Positions 13,401 to 24,739 of a stretch of DNA of 64,000 bases are shown one piece after another (within the stretch, counting starts at the first letter, position 1; each line of letters starts with the position of its first letter). The notes beneath the pieces are model-generated. The model worked only from the letters and a program-made list of their open reading frames with translations. It searched no databases and was not told the DNA's origin. The DNA lies in NCBI GenBank assembly GCA_020091685.1, contig CM034592.1, forward strand, positions 44,602,611-44,666,610, written 5' to 3'. Origin of the DNA: Lutjanus erythropterus. Lineage: Eukaryota; Chordata; Actinopteri; Lutjaniformes; Lutjanidae. The translations under genes and the position numbers were made by a program.

Positions 13401-13760
13401 GAAAGTGGGACAAGAAGGAAGTGAAACAAAACAGGAAGAAGCACGACGAGCAAGAAAAGTTAATTCTCCCGTGTTTCTCTGTTACTGAGCTCCTGGACAG
13501 CATCAATCTGATGGGTGAACGGTAATTTTATCGTGATGCCAATGTGTGTGTGTGTGTTTCCTGCTGACCTCCTCCACTGTGGGGACTTTGTTCCCAGCAG
13601 CCTGCAGGGCGCTCCACAGGGCAGAGTCTCCGCTCCACGCCCTGCTCTCCAGAACCTGCTCCTCGATCGAGTTCAGATGCTTCACCATGTCTCTGGACAG
13701 GCCCTCCTCTGAGCGGATAAACACCTCAATCACCTGCGCACACACACACGCACACACACA

Positions 13761-13797
<37 letters not shown>

Positions 13798-15708
13798 TAA
13801 TATTAACAGATAAGAGATCTGTCGTTTTTACATGCAAAGGCACCAAAAATACAAACTACTCTGGTGGAGACGTGTAACTGGAGACAGACACATCTTCGCT
13901 TTAAGTCTCTCAGCTTGGACAAAGAAGTGAAACGACTTTATGTTCAAGTGTGTGCGTGTTTTTGAGTGTGTGAGACCTTGAAAAAGTAGAATGGTGCCAG
14001 TTTGAAGATGTTGATGATCCAGGGGAAGGTCCTCTGGGAGCTGTAGGCGAACAACACCACCTCCAGACAGCACGCCATCAAGGAACAGTGGAAGATATCC
14101 TGCTCAAGTAACACCTACAAACACACACACACACATTTATATTTGTCATTCATGGTGCAGCCGAGAAATGATCACAAAACGCTGAAACATGTCTGCAGAT
14201 GCAGACTGCATCTGTAGACTGCTTACTTTTTTGAGCTTTTAATCACATCTGGTTGAAACAATAAGAATATAATGCGTTTGAATACTCTGAAAAAGCTCGT
14301 AAGAGGACCTTCGAGTTCAGACTATTTTGAATTTTAGGAAGAACTCTTCAGTTCTGCTACACTTCAACATTTTGAGAAATGTACTTATTCCCTTTCTTAA
14401 AAGAGTCAGAGGAGCAGAACGACACCACTCTCATGTCATTTGAGATAAAACAGATAAAAACTAGTGATTTTTAGAGGTGTCACTAGGTGGATTGTTTTTA
14501 GCTTTGAACAGAGCAAGGCTAGCTGTTTCTACTTGTTTCCAGTCTTTATGCTAAGCTAAGCTAACTGGCTGTAGCCATCTACAGAGCAGTATCAATCTTC
14601 TCAGCTAACTCTCAGCAAGAGAGACGATTTTGTTAGAAAATAAAACTTTGGAACACACTGCTGCTGCTGCTTACACTCATGTCTTTGCCCTGCAGCCGTT
14701 TGGTCTCCTGAACCATGACGTACTCCAGGATCTTGTAGTAGAGGATCTCAGCCAGCTTCAGACGGTTCTCTGCAAAGTCTGACACAAAAGAATGATCAGA
14801 TTCTGCTGTGTCTAAATGTCAAAGATATCCAAACACGTAAAACTACAGACTGCTACACATAAAGCACACATCATTAGGGCTGGGATAAAAAAACTGATTG
14901 GAATCAATTCTTCTTTGCATGGTCCAAAATCGATCCATAAAATCCCAAAATCTGCTGCAGTTTTAACGCTTTTAGTCTCGTGTGACCAGCCTCAAGTGTG
15001 AGATCTGGTGGTGTGAGATTTTGCTAATGTTCTTGTGTTGGTCAGTTCATGTTTAATAAAAAGTAAATGATTAATGCATCTGCTTTGGGTCAATTCTTAA
15101 TATAAACATTAATATTTTTAGTAAAGCACCACGTTAGAGGGTTCCTTGTAAAATTTACAGCATTAGTTCTCTAAGATTCTCTTTCATATCCAAGCAAAAT
15201 TGGTATTGTGTGTCTTATCTGTGTGTGTTGTACCTATATGAGAGCCAGGCATGTCCTCTGAGTCGTTGGTGTAGTGTTCTTTGAAGGTTTGTCCCAGTGT
15301 CTTTACTCGAGCCAGTATGGCCTCTGTGGGGTTTCTGGAGCATGACCTTTAATAACAGCACAGAACAAACTGTTACTGTGGAGAGGACATTAAACACATG
15401 ACAGAAACAGTATTGTACATACAGCATTTGACCAGCCGTGTGTTTAGTGTCATTATTTTGTCATTTAAAAGCATTAAGTGAAGCTAAACCCCCAAAACAA
15501 ATAAAGAAATGGAGAGAAAAAAGGAACTGACTGGAAGATCTGCATCAGGTGGTCACTGGGTGCCGTCCTTAACCCGGCCACCATGCTCTGCAGCCGGCTG
15601 ACGCTCTGTGTCGCCGAGGAGACGGGCGTGACGAGCAGGTCCTTCTCCTTCAGGTAGACCCGTCCTGTCAGAGGTGTGGAGGGAGCAAGAGAGCCAGACT
15701 GCACAGAT

Positions 15709-15739
<31 letters not shown>

Positions 15740-18176
15740 GATTATTTCTACTCTACATGTGTCTTTATATCATCTGTGTGTTTCCATAAAAGAAGATTTT
15801 TCTGTGTTTGTGTGTGTGTGTGTGTATGAGTGTTTGCGCACCTTCTCTACATGCTGTTGCAGCTGGTTCTGAGCGGTCGTCTGGCTGGCAGAAGGTTCCT
15901 GAACGACCTTCCTCGGAGTCCCAATTTCCTCGTCGGCATCGGCTCCCAGAAACACTCGCTCATCGAAGTCTCCCACCGTCAACACGTACTCCTCATACTC
16001 CCTGTTAATGGCTTTACTGTACACAACACACACAGACGGACAGGTGCATATACCACGTTCAAAACTTTAATTCAGCAACACATATGTGCAGACTGAGATC
16101 AGGACAGTAACTTTCTCCTGAGAGCGACCTTTGACCTCTGATTGGCTTACTTGTTATCAATGAAGTTCTGTGGATCCAACAGCTCCGTCAAATGCTCCTC
16201 GTTGCCTTTCAGGATCTGATTGGGGAAAAAGTTACATCAGGACAAACATGAGTTTACAATTAAATAAGATAACTGCTTACAAAACAACTGAAATCTGGGC
16301 TGAAAAACATAAGAACGTTTTTGAATGTATAGTTTTGTTCTGACATCATTAAGAAAAGGAAGAGTGAGTGGACAAGAATAAAAAAAGTGAGGATGGAAGG
16401 TATTTTAAAAATACATGAGACAAATGTGAATAAATATAGTGTATATGTGTGTATGTTCCTGTGTGTACCTGTTTCTGGAACAGTTTCTGTATGTAGGGTT
16501 TGAAGTAGTGCTGTTTGATGCCTTTGGCCTCGACCACCAGCCCGTCGTGCAGCTCACATAACCTCTCCAGCACACACGGAGGAGGCTCGTCTGGCGAAAC
16601 GTGGCCGTCAGCGCGGTACAGAGCGGGCAGACCTACACAACACACACAAATAAGCATACACGCCAGTATGCAAAGGAACTAGTGCATACTAGTGTGGCTC
16701 AGAGAGGAGAAATAAACAAATCCACTGCAGTCTTCTTAAAATGTAATTTAGGGTCTTGTGTACGTAATAGTAAGCATACACAAAGTATTGCTGTTTTGTG
16801 TTTGAATTGGACGCGTTTCTGCTCGAGATTTATGATGAAAACTTCCACAACACATTTCTGCTCCTGCTGCTGCAGCTGCTCTCTGAGTCTGAGCCAACTC
16901 AACAACGTTATATCACTCCTTTAATGCAAACAGTGATTTAAACTGCCTGAAATCAATATTGATTTAAGTGTGCGCTATATATAGAGAATTTTCCCTGCTT
17001 TACTTTACTGTTAGACAGCCTTTAGCAACGGTGAACTGCAGCCCGTCTGTGTTCTCTTCACAGCCACAAAACTCATTTTCCCCTGCAGGATACCGGAGTC
17101 ACTGATCTATCGCTGCCTCCATCTGCAGCAAGTAACATTAGTTCAGACTTTAACAAACACTGAAGTCAACCAATAACACAAACTATCTAAAACACAAACT
17201 CCTACAACTCCCGTATCCTGTGAGGTATAAAGACTGTTTCTGTCCATGGAGTCTGGTGGTTGTAAAGAGAGCAGAGACATCAGGCAGGTTAAATCACTGT
17301 TTGTGTTCAAGTGTACACTATAATAAGAACATTTTCATTGCTTTATTTTACTGTTAGGCAGCCTTAATCGATGATGAACTGAAGCTGCTGTCTGTGCTCT
17401 AGTAACAGCCACAAAACTCCTCTTAAAAAAAAAACACCATGATCATTTTCTCCCTGCAGGACGTTGGAGTCGCTGGTCTACCGTTGCCTCAATCTACATT
17501 AGCTAGTTCGGACCCGAACAAACATCTTAAGACACCAAAGTCACACAATAGCACAAACTCCTGCAAGTCCCGTGTCCTGCAGGATAAAATGATAAAAAAA
17601 AAAGTTTCTGTCTGGTCTGGTGATTGTAAAGAGAGCAGAGACGGCAGCTTCAGTTCCCCAATGGAAAATGCCGACTGAAGACAAAGTAAAGCAGGTGTTT
17701 AGGTGGCTAAATACTTTTTTCTGCTGCCTGTGTCTACAGTGGTTCACAGCAGGACATTACTGACGTGTTGGGACTCCTGAGGCAGCTGTCAATCAAACAT
17801 GATCTGACACGCCCACACAGTCTGAGAAATGATCTAAACAGCAGAATGAGCTGTTTTTGAACCAGGTTTTCTAATAGTTATTTATTTTCATTCAGATCAT
17901 TGTGGATCCTTGAAGAGAAATTAACTTTGATATCATATATGCAGCAAATAAACAACACCTACAAAAACACTTTAATGGCAAAAATTACCATAATTACATG
18001 ATAAAATCAATAAAATAAATGATGAAATTAAAAAATAAAGGTGCACCTCTGAACGTTGGGTTGATGAGGTCCTTCCTGTTGGCACAGAGCAGAGCGTTGC
18101 CAAACACCAAGTCCAGGCAGCAAAGCAACAGGTGGTACGAGTTCACCAGGTCGTCACCGATCATACGGAAGTTACC

Positions 18177-18219
<43 letters not shown>

Positions 18220-19101
18220 AAGATACACAGTCATGTCTTATATCACACGGTGTAACCTGCATCCTAACTAGAGCTACACTGATCAGTCAATAATGGTAGA
18301 CAGAAAATTAGTCCACGACTGTTTTGATAACTGATTAACTGTTTTACAAAAAATTAGCAGGTTCCAGATTCTCAGATGTGAAGATCTGCTGCTTTTCTTT
18401 ACAATGAGTAAACTGAGAATCTTTGGCCTGGATTTTCTAGTAACTTTCTGACATTTTCACACCTTTAAAGGGTAACTTTGGTATTTTTCAACATGGATTG
18501 TATGTTTCCATGTTTTTATGTATAAGTGACCAATAGGGACAAAGATTTTTTAAACTGATTCAGTTCTGAGTAAAACTTCTGCAGCTGTCAGCTGTAAAAC
18601 AGGCTGCAATGTAATCCTTATAAACAACTAAACACCATCAATGTATGCCCACTAAAAGTGTTTGTTTTTACCACTGACAGGCTCAGATTGTTATTGTCAG
18701 TGTCTGATAACATTATGGAAAAGGTCACAAGAGTAAAATGCTTTTCATTCAAACAGCAGATTATCAGACTACATTTACAGAAACTAAAACTGGCAAAATA
18801 CAGAACAGAAGCAAAATAAAATTCATCAGAACGGACAATCACTAACTCTGGTTTGGTTGAAATAAACCACGTTAAAAAAAAAAAAAAAAAATGTTGTCCC
18901 CATTTCTCACTCAGACACAAAAAAACAGGAAATACGGTCCAGGTAGAAAAACAGTGAAGTTACTGTTCACTGTGAGCATCTTCACTGATTTAAAGTTTGG
19001 TTTTATTTCATGGTACCTTTGGTGTAGACAAACAGAGTCCAGCAGAACTTGAACACATCGCTGATGTGACAGGGAAGTCGCCTGGAGGACCAAAGAGAGG
19101 A

Positions 19102-19153
<52 letters not shown>

Positions 19154-22100
19154 TAGACTGGGCTGGGTGTCTGTGTGTTCACTGACTTGCCTCATCATAA
19201 GCAGCGATCACAGAAAAAACGATTAATGTGACGGGGAGAATAAAATCTGTATACTTGTGTCTCCTGCATTCAGGCTAGCAGCCTGCATGTGTGTGTGTGT
19301 GTGCCTTGCCTGTGTTTCCTGCTGCGTGGCTGCCGCGGCGGTTCACCTCCCTGCGGGTTCTGAAACATGTCCATGAAGATGGGCTCAAACTTGCGGAAAA
19401 TCACCGTGGAAACTTCAAAGTTGCGCTCCAGCCGCTCCATGCGCAGCCTGAACTCCTGAGAGAGGTTGGACATGTCGGCCCACTTCCTCATCTTAGAGAA
19501 GAACTGGATCAGGCTGCGAACATCAGAGTCAGAAATACTTTATTTATTGATCCCTGGGGGGAAATTGATTGATTATTTTGTTAACGTAATGGTCTGCAAA
19601 GTGACAGCCACTGCTCCGTGCTGCGCTCTCATCCAACAGTGTAGAACACAACAGTGCAGAACACAACCACACCGCCGGATGACGAGAGCGCTGAGATGAC
19701 GAGAGCCTGCAGAGACAGACTCTTTGCTCTCTTTTCACAAGGTGAAATAAGGATTTAATTCAACCAAACCAGAATCTGTGATTGTTGGAAGAGTGGAGAG
19801 TCTAACAAAGATGGTTTAGGTGAGTTTCACATGTTTTTCTGTCGTGTTTGAATGAAGTGTGTTTTATGAAGAGTTGAGAAACTTGAATTCAGAAGATGTA
19901 TGGTTGTATCTCTCTGGTAAAAAAGGAAAACAGATGTCAGGGTATTTAATTTCCTGACACTAAGTTTTTTTTTTTACTGGGCGTACTGAACATGCGTAGC
20001 TTACATTAACATAGTTTCGGTTTTTTGTTTCTCCCATTTAACTGAACAAAGACGAGCTTAATTGACTCATTAACCTCTCAGGAACACACAGAAAAACATA
20101 AAACTCATCAAAACAGTCTTGTTAGTCTGTCCACTCCCCCAACAATCAGCAACTCCAGTCTGATGGAATTAAATCCATAATTCACTGTGTAAGGAGTCTG
20201 ACTCTGCAGGCTGTTTACCGCTCACTCCTCACCCGGCTCAAAGCGCTCACGGTCCAGCTGAGTGGGTGTGAACTGAGCAGCTGGATAAGAGCGCAGGGTG
20301 GAGCAGCAGCCGTCACTCTGCAGACCGTCATGTTAGCAAAATAATATGAGAAATATCGCCCCCCGAAAAAAGGCGACAGCCAGCGATGGAACATCAGTGA
20401 CTGACCTGAGTTTGGAGGTGCGAAGGATCCTGGTGAGGGAGACACAGTTTCCTTCCATCAGCCCTTTGCCCACTGTGGGAGTGGATCCCTTCCTACAGGC
20501 TGCGTACAGCGAACAGGCCAACCAGTGGACGACGTCTCCCTGCACAAACACAGCAACACATTTAAACATTCAGCACAAACAGAAAACTCACCAGTCACTG
20601 ACAAAGGGAGTCACAATTTGATTCAATTTGTTTCACTCAACCTGATTAATCAATTATCAAAATGGTCAGCAATCAATTTAATAATCAATTAATCGCTGCA
20701 GCTCTAATGGCCTTGGACTCCAGCAAATTATGATGGTAGTTTTTCAATATTTTCTGACATTTTATTAATGAAAGAATTACTTGGCGATCAAAACCTGAAG
20801 ATGAATCTATAATCAGAACAATCCTACACTTGATATTATATTGAACAGCAAGAGAATCAAGTATTACTGTCTTCTTTTATAACCATTTAATTACAATATA
20901 TTAACTCATAATATCTGCATATCTGACTAACATCTTTTAACTGTTTAAAGAACTCTCTTGTCCTCTTGTCTATTAAGGCCTTAAACATGAAGCTAACTGT
21001 AGCCAAACCAAGCAATGTGATGTTATTATCTTGGTTTGTTTTTCTTTTTTGATTTAACTATGTAGTGTTATGATGACTCTGTAAAATAGAGGTGTTGTGC
21101 AATGGACAGTATGCACTTTGTCGGTTAATGGTAGCCTGTACATGTACTGTAGGTTCTGAGTGTGTGTGTGACTGTGGGCTAGTGCTGATTCCCCTCCTAT
21201 CTGTCACTGTGGAGTAAAGTCGTGATGATGTCGTGATGATGTGGCTCTTAAGTCACTGTGATGTCTGATGATGATAATGATGTAATCACCAGCACAGGGT
21301 TGGGCAAATACCAGGCTGTCTCAGAGCAGGAAGTGCAGTCAGACAGAGGTCATGTCACAACATGTCAGTTAACCAAGAAAGAAAAATCTGTGTCTCAGCT
21401 AGGTTCCACTGGACAACATTATACTGAGAGACGTGTCTAATGTTTTGTCCTTCCCTTTTACACACACACACAAGGGGGGCAGAATATCAGAAATACCTTT
21501 AAATAAAATGCACTCCAGCAGAATTACAATGATTAATCAATTATTAAATTCATTGTCAACTATTTTGAGAATCGCTTAATTGGTTTGAGACAACTTTTAA
21601 CAAAAAAAGTCGAAATTCTTTTATTTCAGCTTCTTAAGTGTGGATATTTTCTGTTTTTTGTTTTCTTTACTCCTCTCTGACAGTAAACTGAATATCTTTG
21701 GGTTATGGACAAAACAAGACACTTCAGGACATCACCTTGGGCTTTGGGAAAAACTGATCCAAATTTTTCGCTGTTTTCTGACATCTTTTCGGCAAACAAC
21801 TATTAATCGATTAATTGAGAAAATAATTGACTGAACAATCGACAATAAATAAACGTTAGCTAACAATTTAATCCTGTCACAATCTCGTCACTTGAAAAGC
21901 AGGTCCATGTGCTCCACATGTTTAGGTGTATTTTTCAAGATTTCCCTAAAACAATTATTTTCATTATTAGTTAACCCGTCAATCATTTCCTTAAATAACT
22001 CAATTAGTCATTTGGGCTCTAAAATGGTGAAAAATGTCGATCTATGTTTCCTAAAGCTGAAGATGAAGTTCTTCACAGAACTGAATAAGCCTATTGACTT

Positions 22101-23088
22101 CAAATCTGAATCCAAAGTGAATGGTGACCAGTTTTCAAATATAAAAATAAAACTGGAAAAGAACATAAAATGCCTCCATACTGTTTGTCTGATACAATCC
22201 AAGTCTCCTAAAGCTCCTAAATATCCAGACTCTCTGATTCCAGCTTCTTTAATTTCAGTATTTTGTGGCGTTTTTTTTTTTTTTTTTTGTGGACAAAAAC
22301 ATTTGAGGACGTAATCTTGGGCTTTGGATAACAGTGATCAACATTTTTCTCCATTTTCTGACATTTTATGAACCTAGTAATGATTAGTAGAAAAAATGAC
22401 TGACATATTAATCAATTATAAATTTTTGGGTGAACTACCCTTTAAAAAATGACTCAAATGATGTAATTATCAACATAGTTTGCGATTAAGTTAATCAATT
22501 CATAATTGATTACTTGCTGCAGCTGTAGTGCAATGCACGCTTTAAAGCAGGGAAAAAATAGCACTTATGTCATATCACGATATAACGATATCAAAATCTA
22601 ACGCAACATCTAGTCTTATATCTCGATATCAATATAATATAGAAATATCGCCTTGTCCTAATCTATCTATCTAAAATGTTTTATGTAAATCACTTTGAAT
22701 TTCCTCGTTGTTGAAATGTACCATATAAATAAAGGAAGTCCTGACTGCAGGGTCCAGTTTGTAACAGCCCTTTAACTCAGTGTTTGTGTCCCACACTGCA
22801 CTGAAGTTTAGTTCTGCAGGGAGTTTACAGGACGATCAAAGTTGAGGATATTTCAATAAATCTGCAGCTGAGAGTTAAACTTGAGGCTGAATCATTAAAC
22901 AGCCACAGTGGACGTTAGTTATTTACCTCCAGAGTGTATGTGTTCCATATGGCAGTGAAGTTCTCCATGGCTTCAGTGGCAGTCTGTTCGTCCATGTTCA
23001 GCTCCTGACACAACGTCTCCAGACTCCTCCGGACCGAGCTCTCCTCCATCCTGCCCGACTCCGAATCCGACGACTCTTCGCCCCGCAT
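7390..23088 (-). CDS. rbl1: rbl1 / p107, retinoblastoma-like pocket protein, 22 exons, complete
   Basis: p107 is a nuclear pocket protein that binds E2F4/5-DP and the MuvB/DREAM complex to repress cell-cycle genes, and binds cyclin A/E-CDK2. I joined 22 coding exons by splice sites and reading phase: 23088-22927, 20539-20406, 19513-19310, 19081-19017, 18175-18047, 16632-16469, 16215-16151, 16016-15842, 15698-15532, 15346-15234, 14778-14675, 14114-13977, 13733-13569, 13371-13221, 13137-12916, 12513-12326, 11645-11469, 10570-10499, 9652-9565, 8697-8549, 8432-8268, 7584-7390. All phases agree and the total is 3192 nt, or 1063 residues plus stop; mammalian p107 is about the same length. The C-terminus DVLLKRLQDVVSERQSH and the MIRQG motif identify p107 rather than p130 (RBL2). 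The start ATG at 23088 is the first Met in exon 1; another in-frame Met lies 13 codons on. Odd points: introns 3 and 21 have GC donors, and exon 20 must start at 8697, because the alternative acceptor six bases downstream would create a stop. Confidence 0.96.
7585..8267 (-). other. rbl1: rbl1 intron 21, GC-AG type
   Basis: Exon 21 ends ...CCG TCC AAG and is followed by GCAAGAAC, then the (CA)n microsatellite. Exon 22 starts GAG TTG TCG after ttcag, so phase 0 at AAG is needed to give SPSK/ELSDIN, the conserved p107 junction. No GT donor keeps this phase. AAG|GCAAG is the strong consensus for GC donors. Confidence 0.85.
8207..8260. repeat. (TG)n microsatellite
   Basis: An almost pure (TG)n of about 54 bases on plus, hence (CA)n in the rbl1 transcript. 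It sits a few bases after the GC donor of intron 21. Confidence 0.97.
8832..9140. repeat. Polypurine (GAA/GGA)-rich tract, about 300 bp
   Basis: The plus strand is almost all A/G, with reiterated GAAGAAGAAG, GGATGAAG and GGACAAAG units; in rbl1 sense it is a polypyrimidine run inside intron 19. Apparent open frames in several phases on both strands (Lys/Arg/Met-rich on plus; Leu-, Phe- or Ser-rich on minus) are low-complexity by-products. Confidence 0.9.
9526..9555. repeat. (GT)n microsatellite
   Basis: Short (GT)n with one GC interruption on plus. It is (CA)n in rbl1 sense and lies just after the donor of exon 19. Confidence 0.9.
10415..10492. repeat. (TG)n microsatellite, about 78 bp
   Basis: Pure (TG)n on plus, ending six bases from the gtaagt donor of rbl1 exon 18, where it is (CA)n in sense. 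Confidence 0.97.
12326..13371 (-). other. rbl1: rbl1 exons 14-16: pocket spacer with cyclin-binding RxL motif
   Basis: The spacer runs from about residue 596 to 772. Exon 15 contains SARRRLFGDD; RRRLFG at about 667-672 corresponds to the KRRLFG cyclin A/E-docking motif of mammalian p107. It is surrounded by SP sites (PPSPLSVHDRYSSPTAGS, SPMSSPAKRL), which are likely CDK targets. Exon 16 ends with RTGSLALFFRK, the first residues of pocket B. The spacer is shorter and more diverged from mammals than the pocket halves, as expected for this family. Confidence 0.92.
12696..12808. mobile_element. 113-bp near-perfect palindromic MITE
   Basis: The left arm starts AAAGGGATAGTTCACCCAAA and the right arm ends with its complement, TTTGGGTGAACTATCCCTTT. 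Arms are about 54 bp with a 4-5-base loop at 'gccg'. The terminal sequence is one I recognise as very abundant in teleost genomes. It lies in rbl1 intron 15. A fragment with the same terminus occurs at 55667-55705, with weaker matches near 2258 and 22422. Confidence 0.85.
13739..13794. repeat. (CA)n microsatellite
   Basis: (CA)n with two G interruptions on plus; (TG)n in rbl1 sense, directly upstream of the acceptor of exon 13. Confidence 0.97.
15708..15740. repeat. (GA)n microsatellite
   Basis: (AG)n on plus, which is (CT)n in rbl1 sense. It provides the pyrimidine tract just before exon 9. Confidence 0.95.
16990..17690. repeat. Direct duplication of about 330 bp in rbl1 intron 5
   Basis: Copy 1 (about 16990-17290) and copy 2 (about 17330-17690) share, in the same order: 'ctttactttactgttagaca' / 'ctttattttactgttaggca', 'cagccacaaaactc', 'tcgctgcctccatct' / 'ccgttgcctcaatct', 'acaaactcct' and 'tgtaaagagagcagagac'. 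The copies are diverged. Parts also resemble the inverted repeat at 5.15-5.89 kb ('gctgcctccatctg'), so one repeat family may underlie both. Confidence 0.65.
18179..18215. repeat. (CA)n microsatellite
   Basis: (CA)n on plus; (TG)n in sense, ending three bases before the intron 4/exon 5 junction, so it largely replaces a pyrimidine tract. Confidence 0.97.
19082..19309 (-). other. rbl1: rbl1 intron 3, GC-AG type
   Basis: Exon 3 ends ...AAA CAC AG and the next bases are GCAAGG. Reading phase requires exactly this boundary (Arg completed by the first base of exon 4, giving SRKHRRLPC as in p107), and no GT is available there. The acceptor is cctccag before 19081. The intron is 228 nt, with a (CA)n tract after the donor and a (GT)n tract before the acceptor in sense orientation. 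Confidence 0.85.
19103..19149. repeat. (AC)n microsatellite
   Basis: (AC)n on plus; (GT)n in rbl1 sense, about 20 bases upstream of exon 4 in the GC-AG intron 3. Confidence 0.97.
19554..20363. mobile_element. TIR element filling rbl1 intron 2
   Basis: The left end ('ggggggaaattg' ... 'gattattttgttaacg' ... 'ggtctgcaaagtgacagcc' ... 'ctgcgctctcatcc') is the diverged reverse complement of the right end ('ggataagagcgcag' ... 'ggctgtcactctgcagacc'-like ... 'gttagcaaaataat' ... 'cgcccccc'). Terminal inverted repeats are about 65 bp or more, with about 0.7 kb between. No transposase frame is seen, so it is non-autonomous. It occupies most of the 892-nt intron 2. Confidence 0.65.
21520..21850 (-). 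repeat. Dispersed 'TTAATCGATTAAT' family, copy 2
   Basis: Carries 'atttcagcttcttaagtgtg', 'ctcctctctgacagtaaact', 'ggacaaaacaagacactt' and 'attaatcgattaattgag'. The same phrases recur in order at 27.7-28.0 and 34.5-34.9 kb. Located in rbl1 intron 1. Confidence 0.7.
21940..22330 (+). repeat. Dispersed 'TTAATCGATTAAT' family, copy 3 (opposite orientation)
   Basis: Shares 'acaattattttcattatt', 'gtcaatcatttcctt' and 'gtgaaaaatgtcgat' with the copy at 3.1 kb, and runs opposite to the copy just before it. Ends near a T18 run. Located in rbl1 intron 1. Confidence 0.6.
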
Positions 23089-23360
23089 TCCTACAAACTC
23101 GTACTTTTTAAAAACCCCCAGGAGTTAACCCCGCAACACCAAAACACGACTCCCTCCGTATCCGCATCGAAACGACAACAACACAAGCAGCTGCAGCCTC
23201 CCCACGACCGGCCGACTTCCGCTAACCAGCCCCACAATGCAGCGCGTTGGCGCGAAAACCGCTGGCCACCGACCAATCACAGGCGAGGGGAGCGTCTGTC
23301 CGGAGACCAGTTCGCCCAACCCCCTTCTCCTGCCCTCGTGCTCCTTCCGAACAACCGTTA
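23089..23360 (-). promoter_or_regulatory. rbl1 promoter region with E2F site and CCAAT box
   Basis: A CpG-rich stretch directly upstream of the rbl1 start. At 23247-23258 the plus strand reads TTGGCGCGAAAA, whose complement TTTTCGCGCCAA is a near-ideal E2F/DP site about 160 bases upstream of the ATG. A CCAAT box lies at 23273-23277 on plus. No TATA box is visible. Mammalian RBL1 is known to be E2F-regulated, so the site fits autoregulation by the E2F/pocket-protein circuit. Transcription start not determined. Confidence 0.7.
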
Positions 23361-24739
23361 CTAAGCAACCGCTGTCTCATCACATTACTACTGAAAACTT
23401 TATTTTCGTGACGGTTTAACAAACTCAACACTTTTGAGCAGCTATTTGTATTTATAGGCATGTGGCTGTTCAAAGATTTTTTCCCCAGAATAGTCTTTTA
23501 TTTTTAGCATTTATTTATTAACTATTTACTGTTTATTTGTATATAAATATATAGCATAAACCAACACATTTACAGCCTAATATCATGGCCCAGTTTGAAA
23601 TCTGAAAATCTTCTAAGGTCCATCCAAATGTTTATCACAACTCTGACCAACAAACAAGACTAACTGTATCAATAAAAAGATATAAAATACATTAATATAT
23701 TAATGTGACAGGTCACCAAATCAGTGTAACGCCTGTCAAACTAGGTTAAAAAAAAAAAGAAAAACATGAAGTAATTTAAATCATGTGGCTTTGTTTTATT
23801 AGCTCTGATTACTGTTTTTTAATTAAGTAATTCAAAACTTAAAATTTTAAACTTAAACGTTTTATTTTATTTTTAATGATCTCTCACAACCCACCTGCAG
23901 TACCTCCAGGGCACACCAGGGGGCTGCATACAACAAAAGATGCACATGTCTGAAGTATTGCTTTCTCACAAAATTACTCAAACTCATTAACTGTGTTGTT
24001 TATCACCTTCATTGTTGGATTAATGCATTTGAACAGTATATTTCATCACTTTCACATCTGTGTTTTAAAATATAAGCAAGAAAATGAAGAGCTGTCTCCA
24101 AAACCTTTCTCAAAAAGGAAAAGACAAAAGAAAAACACTCCAGAGCGTTGTTGTTCATGTTCACTTTATTTGTGAAAGCAAAAAAAGACAAGTAATAAGG
24201 AAATTTAAACCCACTGTATCTGTAAATGAAGACTTCTCCACTAGTTTGTCTGATAAAAGCATCGAGAAGAGTCTCACAAAAAAGACCTCCAGAATAAAAA
24301 ACTGAGCTGAAAAAGTCTTAAAGAAACAAAACTCTGAGGTGGATATAAAATACACACCTTTAACAGGATATCCCCAAAATGACATTCAAGACTACAATTT
24401 TATATTCTTATAATTTCATTACAGATTAATTGAGTATTAGTAGTTATTGTCGGTTACTACAGTGTTTGTTAGGAACCACTGAGTGCTAAATTAAAGACCC
24501 AATGCTGCTCGGTGCAACTAAACAGACTACAGCTAACACACTGACATTGTTATATAGTGAAAATTATATTAGAAACAACAATTCCCAGCTTGATTTCCAC
24601 TTAATTTCCCATGTTTAGATGTATGGATCATAACTTTATTGTTCCATTATTCTACACAAAGTAAAAGTTAGTAATTAAATGCCTCACCTGTGCACGTTAA
24701 GAGAAAATAAAACTGTAAATGTGTCTGCAATATTAGAAA

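Larger units (their letters stand above)
13569..16215 (-). other. rbl1: rbl1 exons 7-13: linker and pocket A domain
   Basis: Exons 7-8 carry YEEYVLTVGDFDERVFLGAD and EEIGTPRK. Exon 9 carries APSTPLTGRVYLKEKD and the start of pocket A, ATQSVSRLQSMVAGL. Exons 10-13 continue through NRLKLAEILYYKILE, LLEQDIFHCSLMACCLEVV, RTFPWIINIF and SEEGLSRDMVKHLNSIEEQ. Pocket A covers about residues 390-595. With pocket B it forms the E2F/LxCxE-binding surface. The TP and SP dipeptides are candidate CDK sites. Confidence 0.93.
16469..23088 (-). other. rbl1: rbl1 exons 1-6: N-terminal region and N-terminal cyclin-like fold
   Basis: Encodes residues about 1-286. Exon 1 begins MRGEESSDSE and contains the ETLCQELNMDE helix. 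Exon 2 carries HWLACSLYAACRK and GNCVSLTRIL. Exon 3 carries SLIQFFSKMRKWADMSN and STVIFRKFEPIFMDMFQNP. Exons 4-5 give FCWTLFVYTKGNFRMIGDDL and NSYHLLLCCLDLVFGNALLC. Exon 6 gives LHDGLVVEAKGIKQHYFKPY. In p107/p130 this region forms the N-terminal cyclin-like domain, and in p107 it also inhibits CDK2. Confidence 0.93.
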
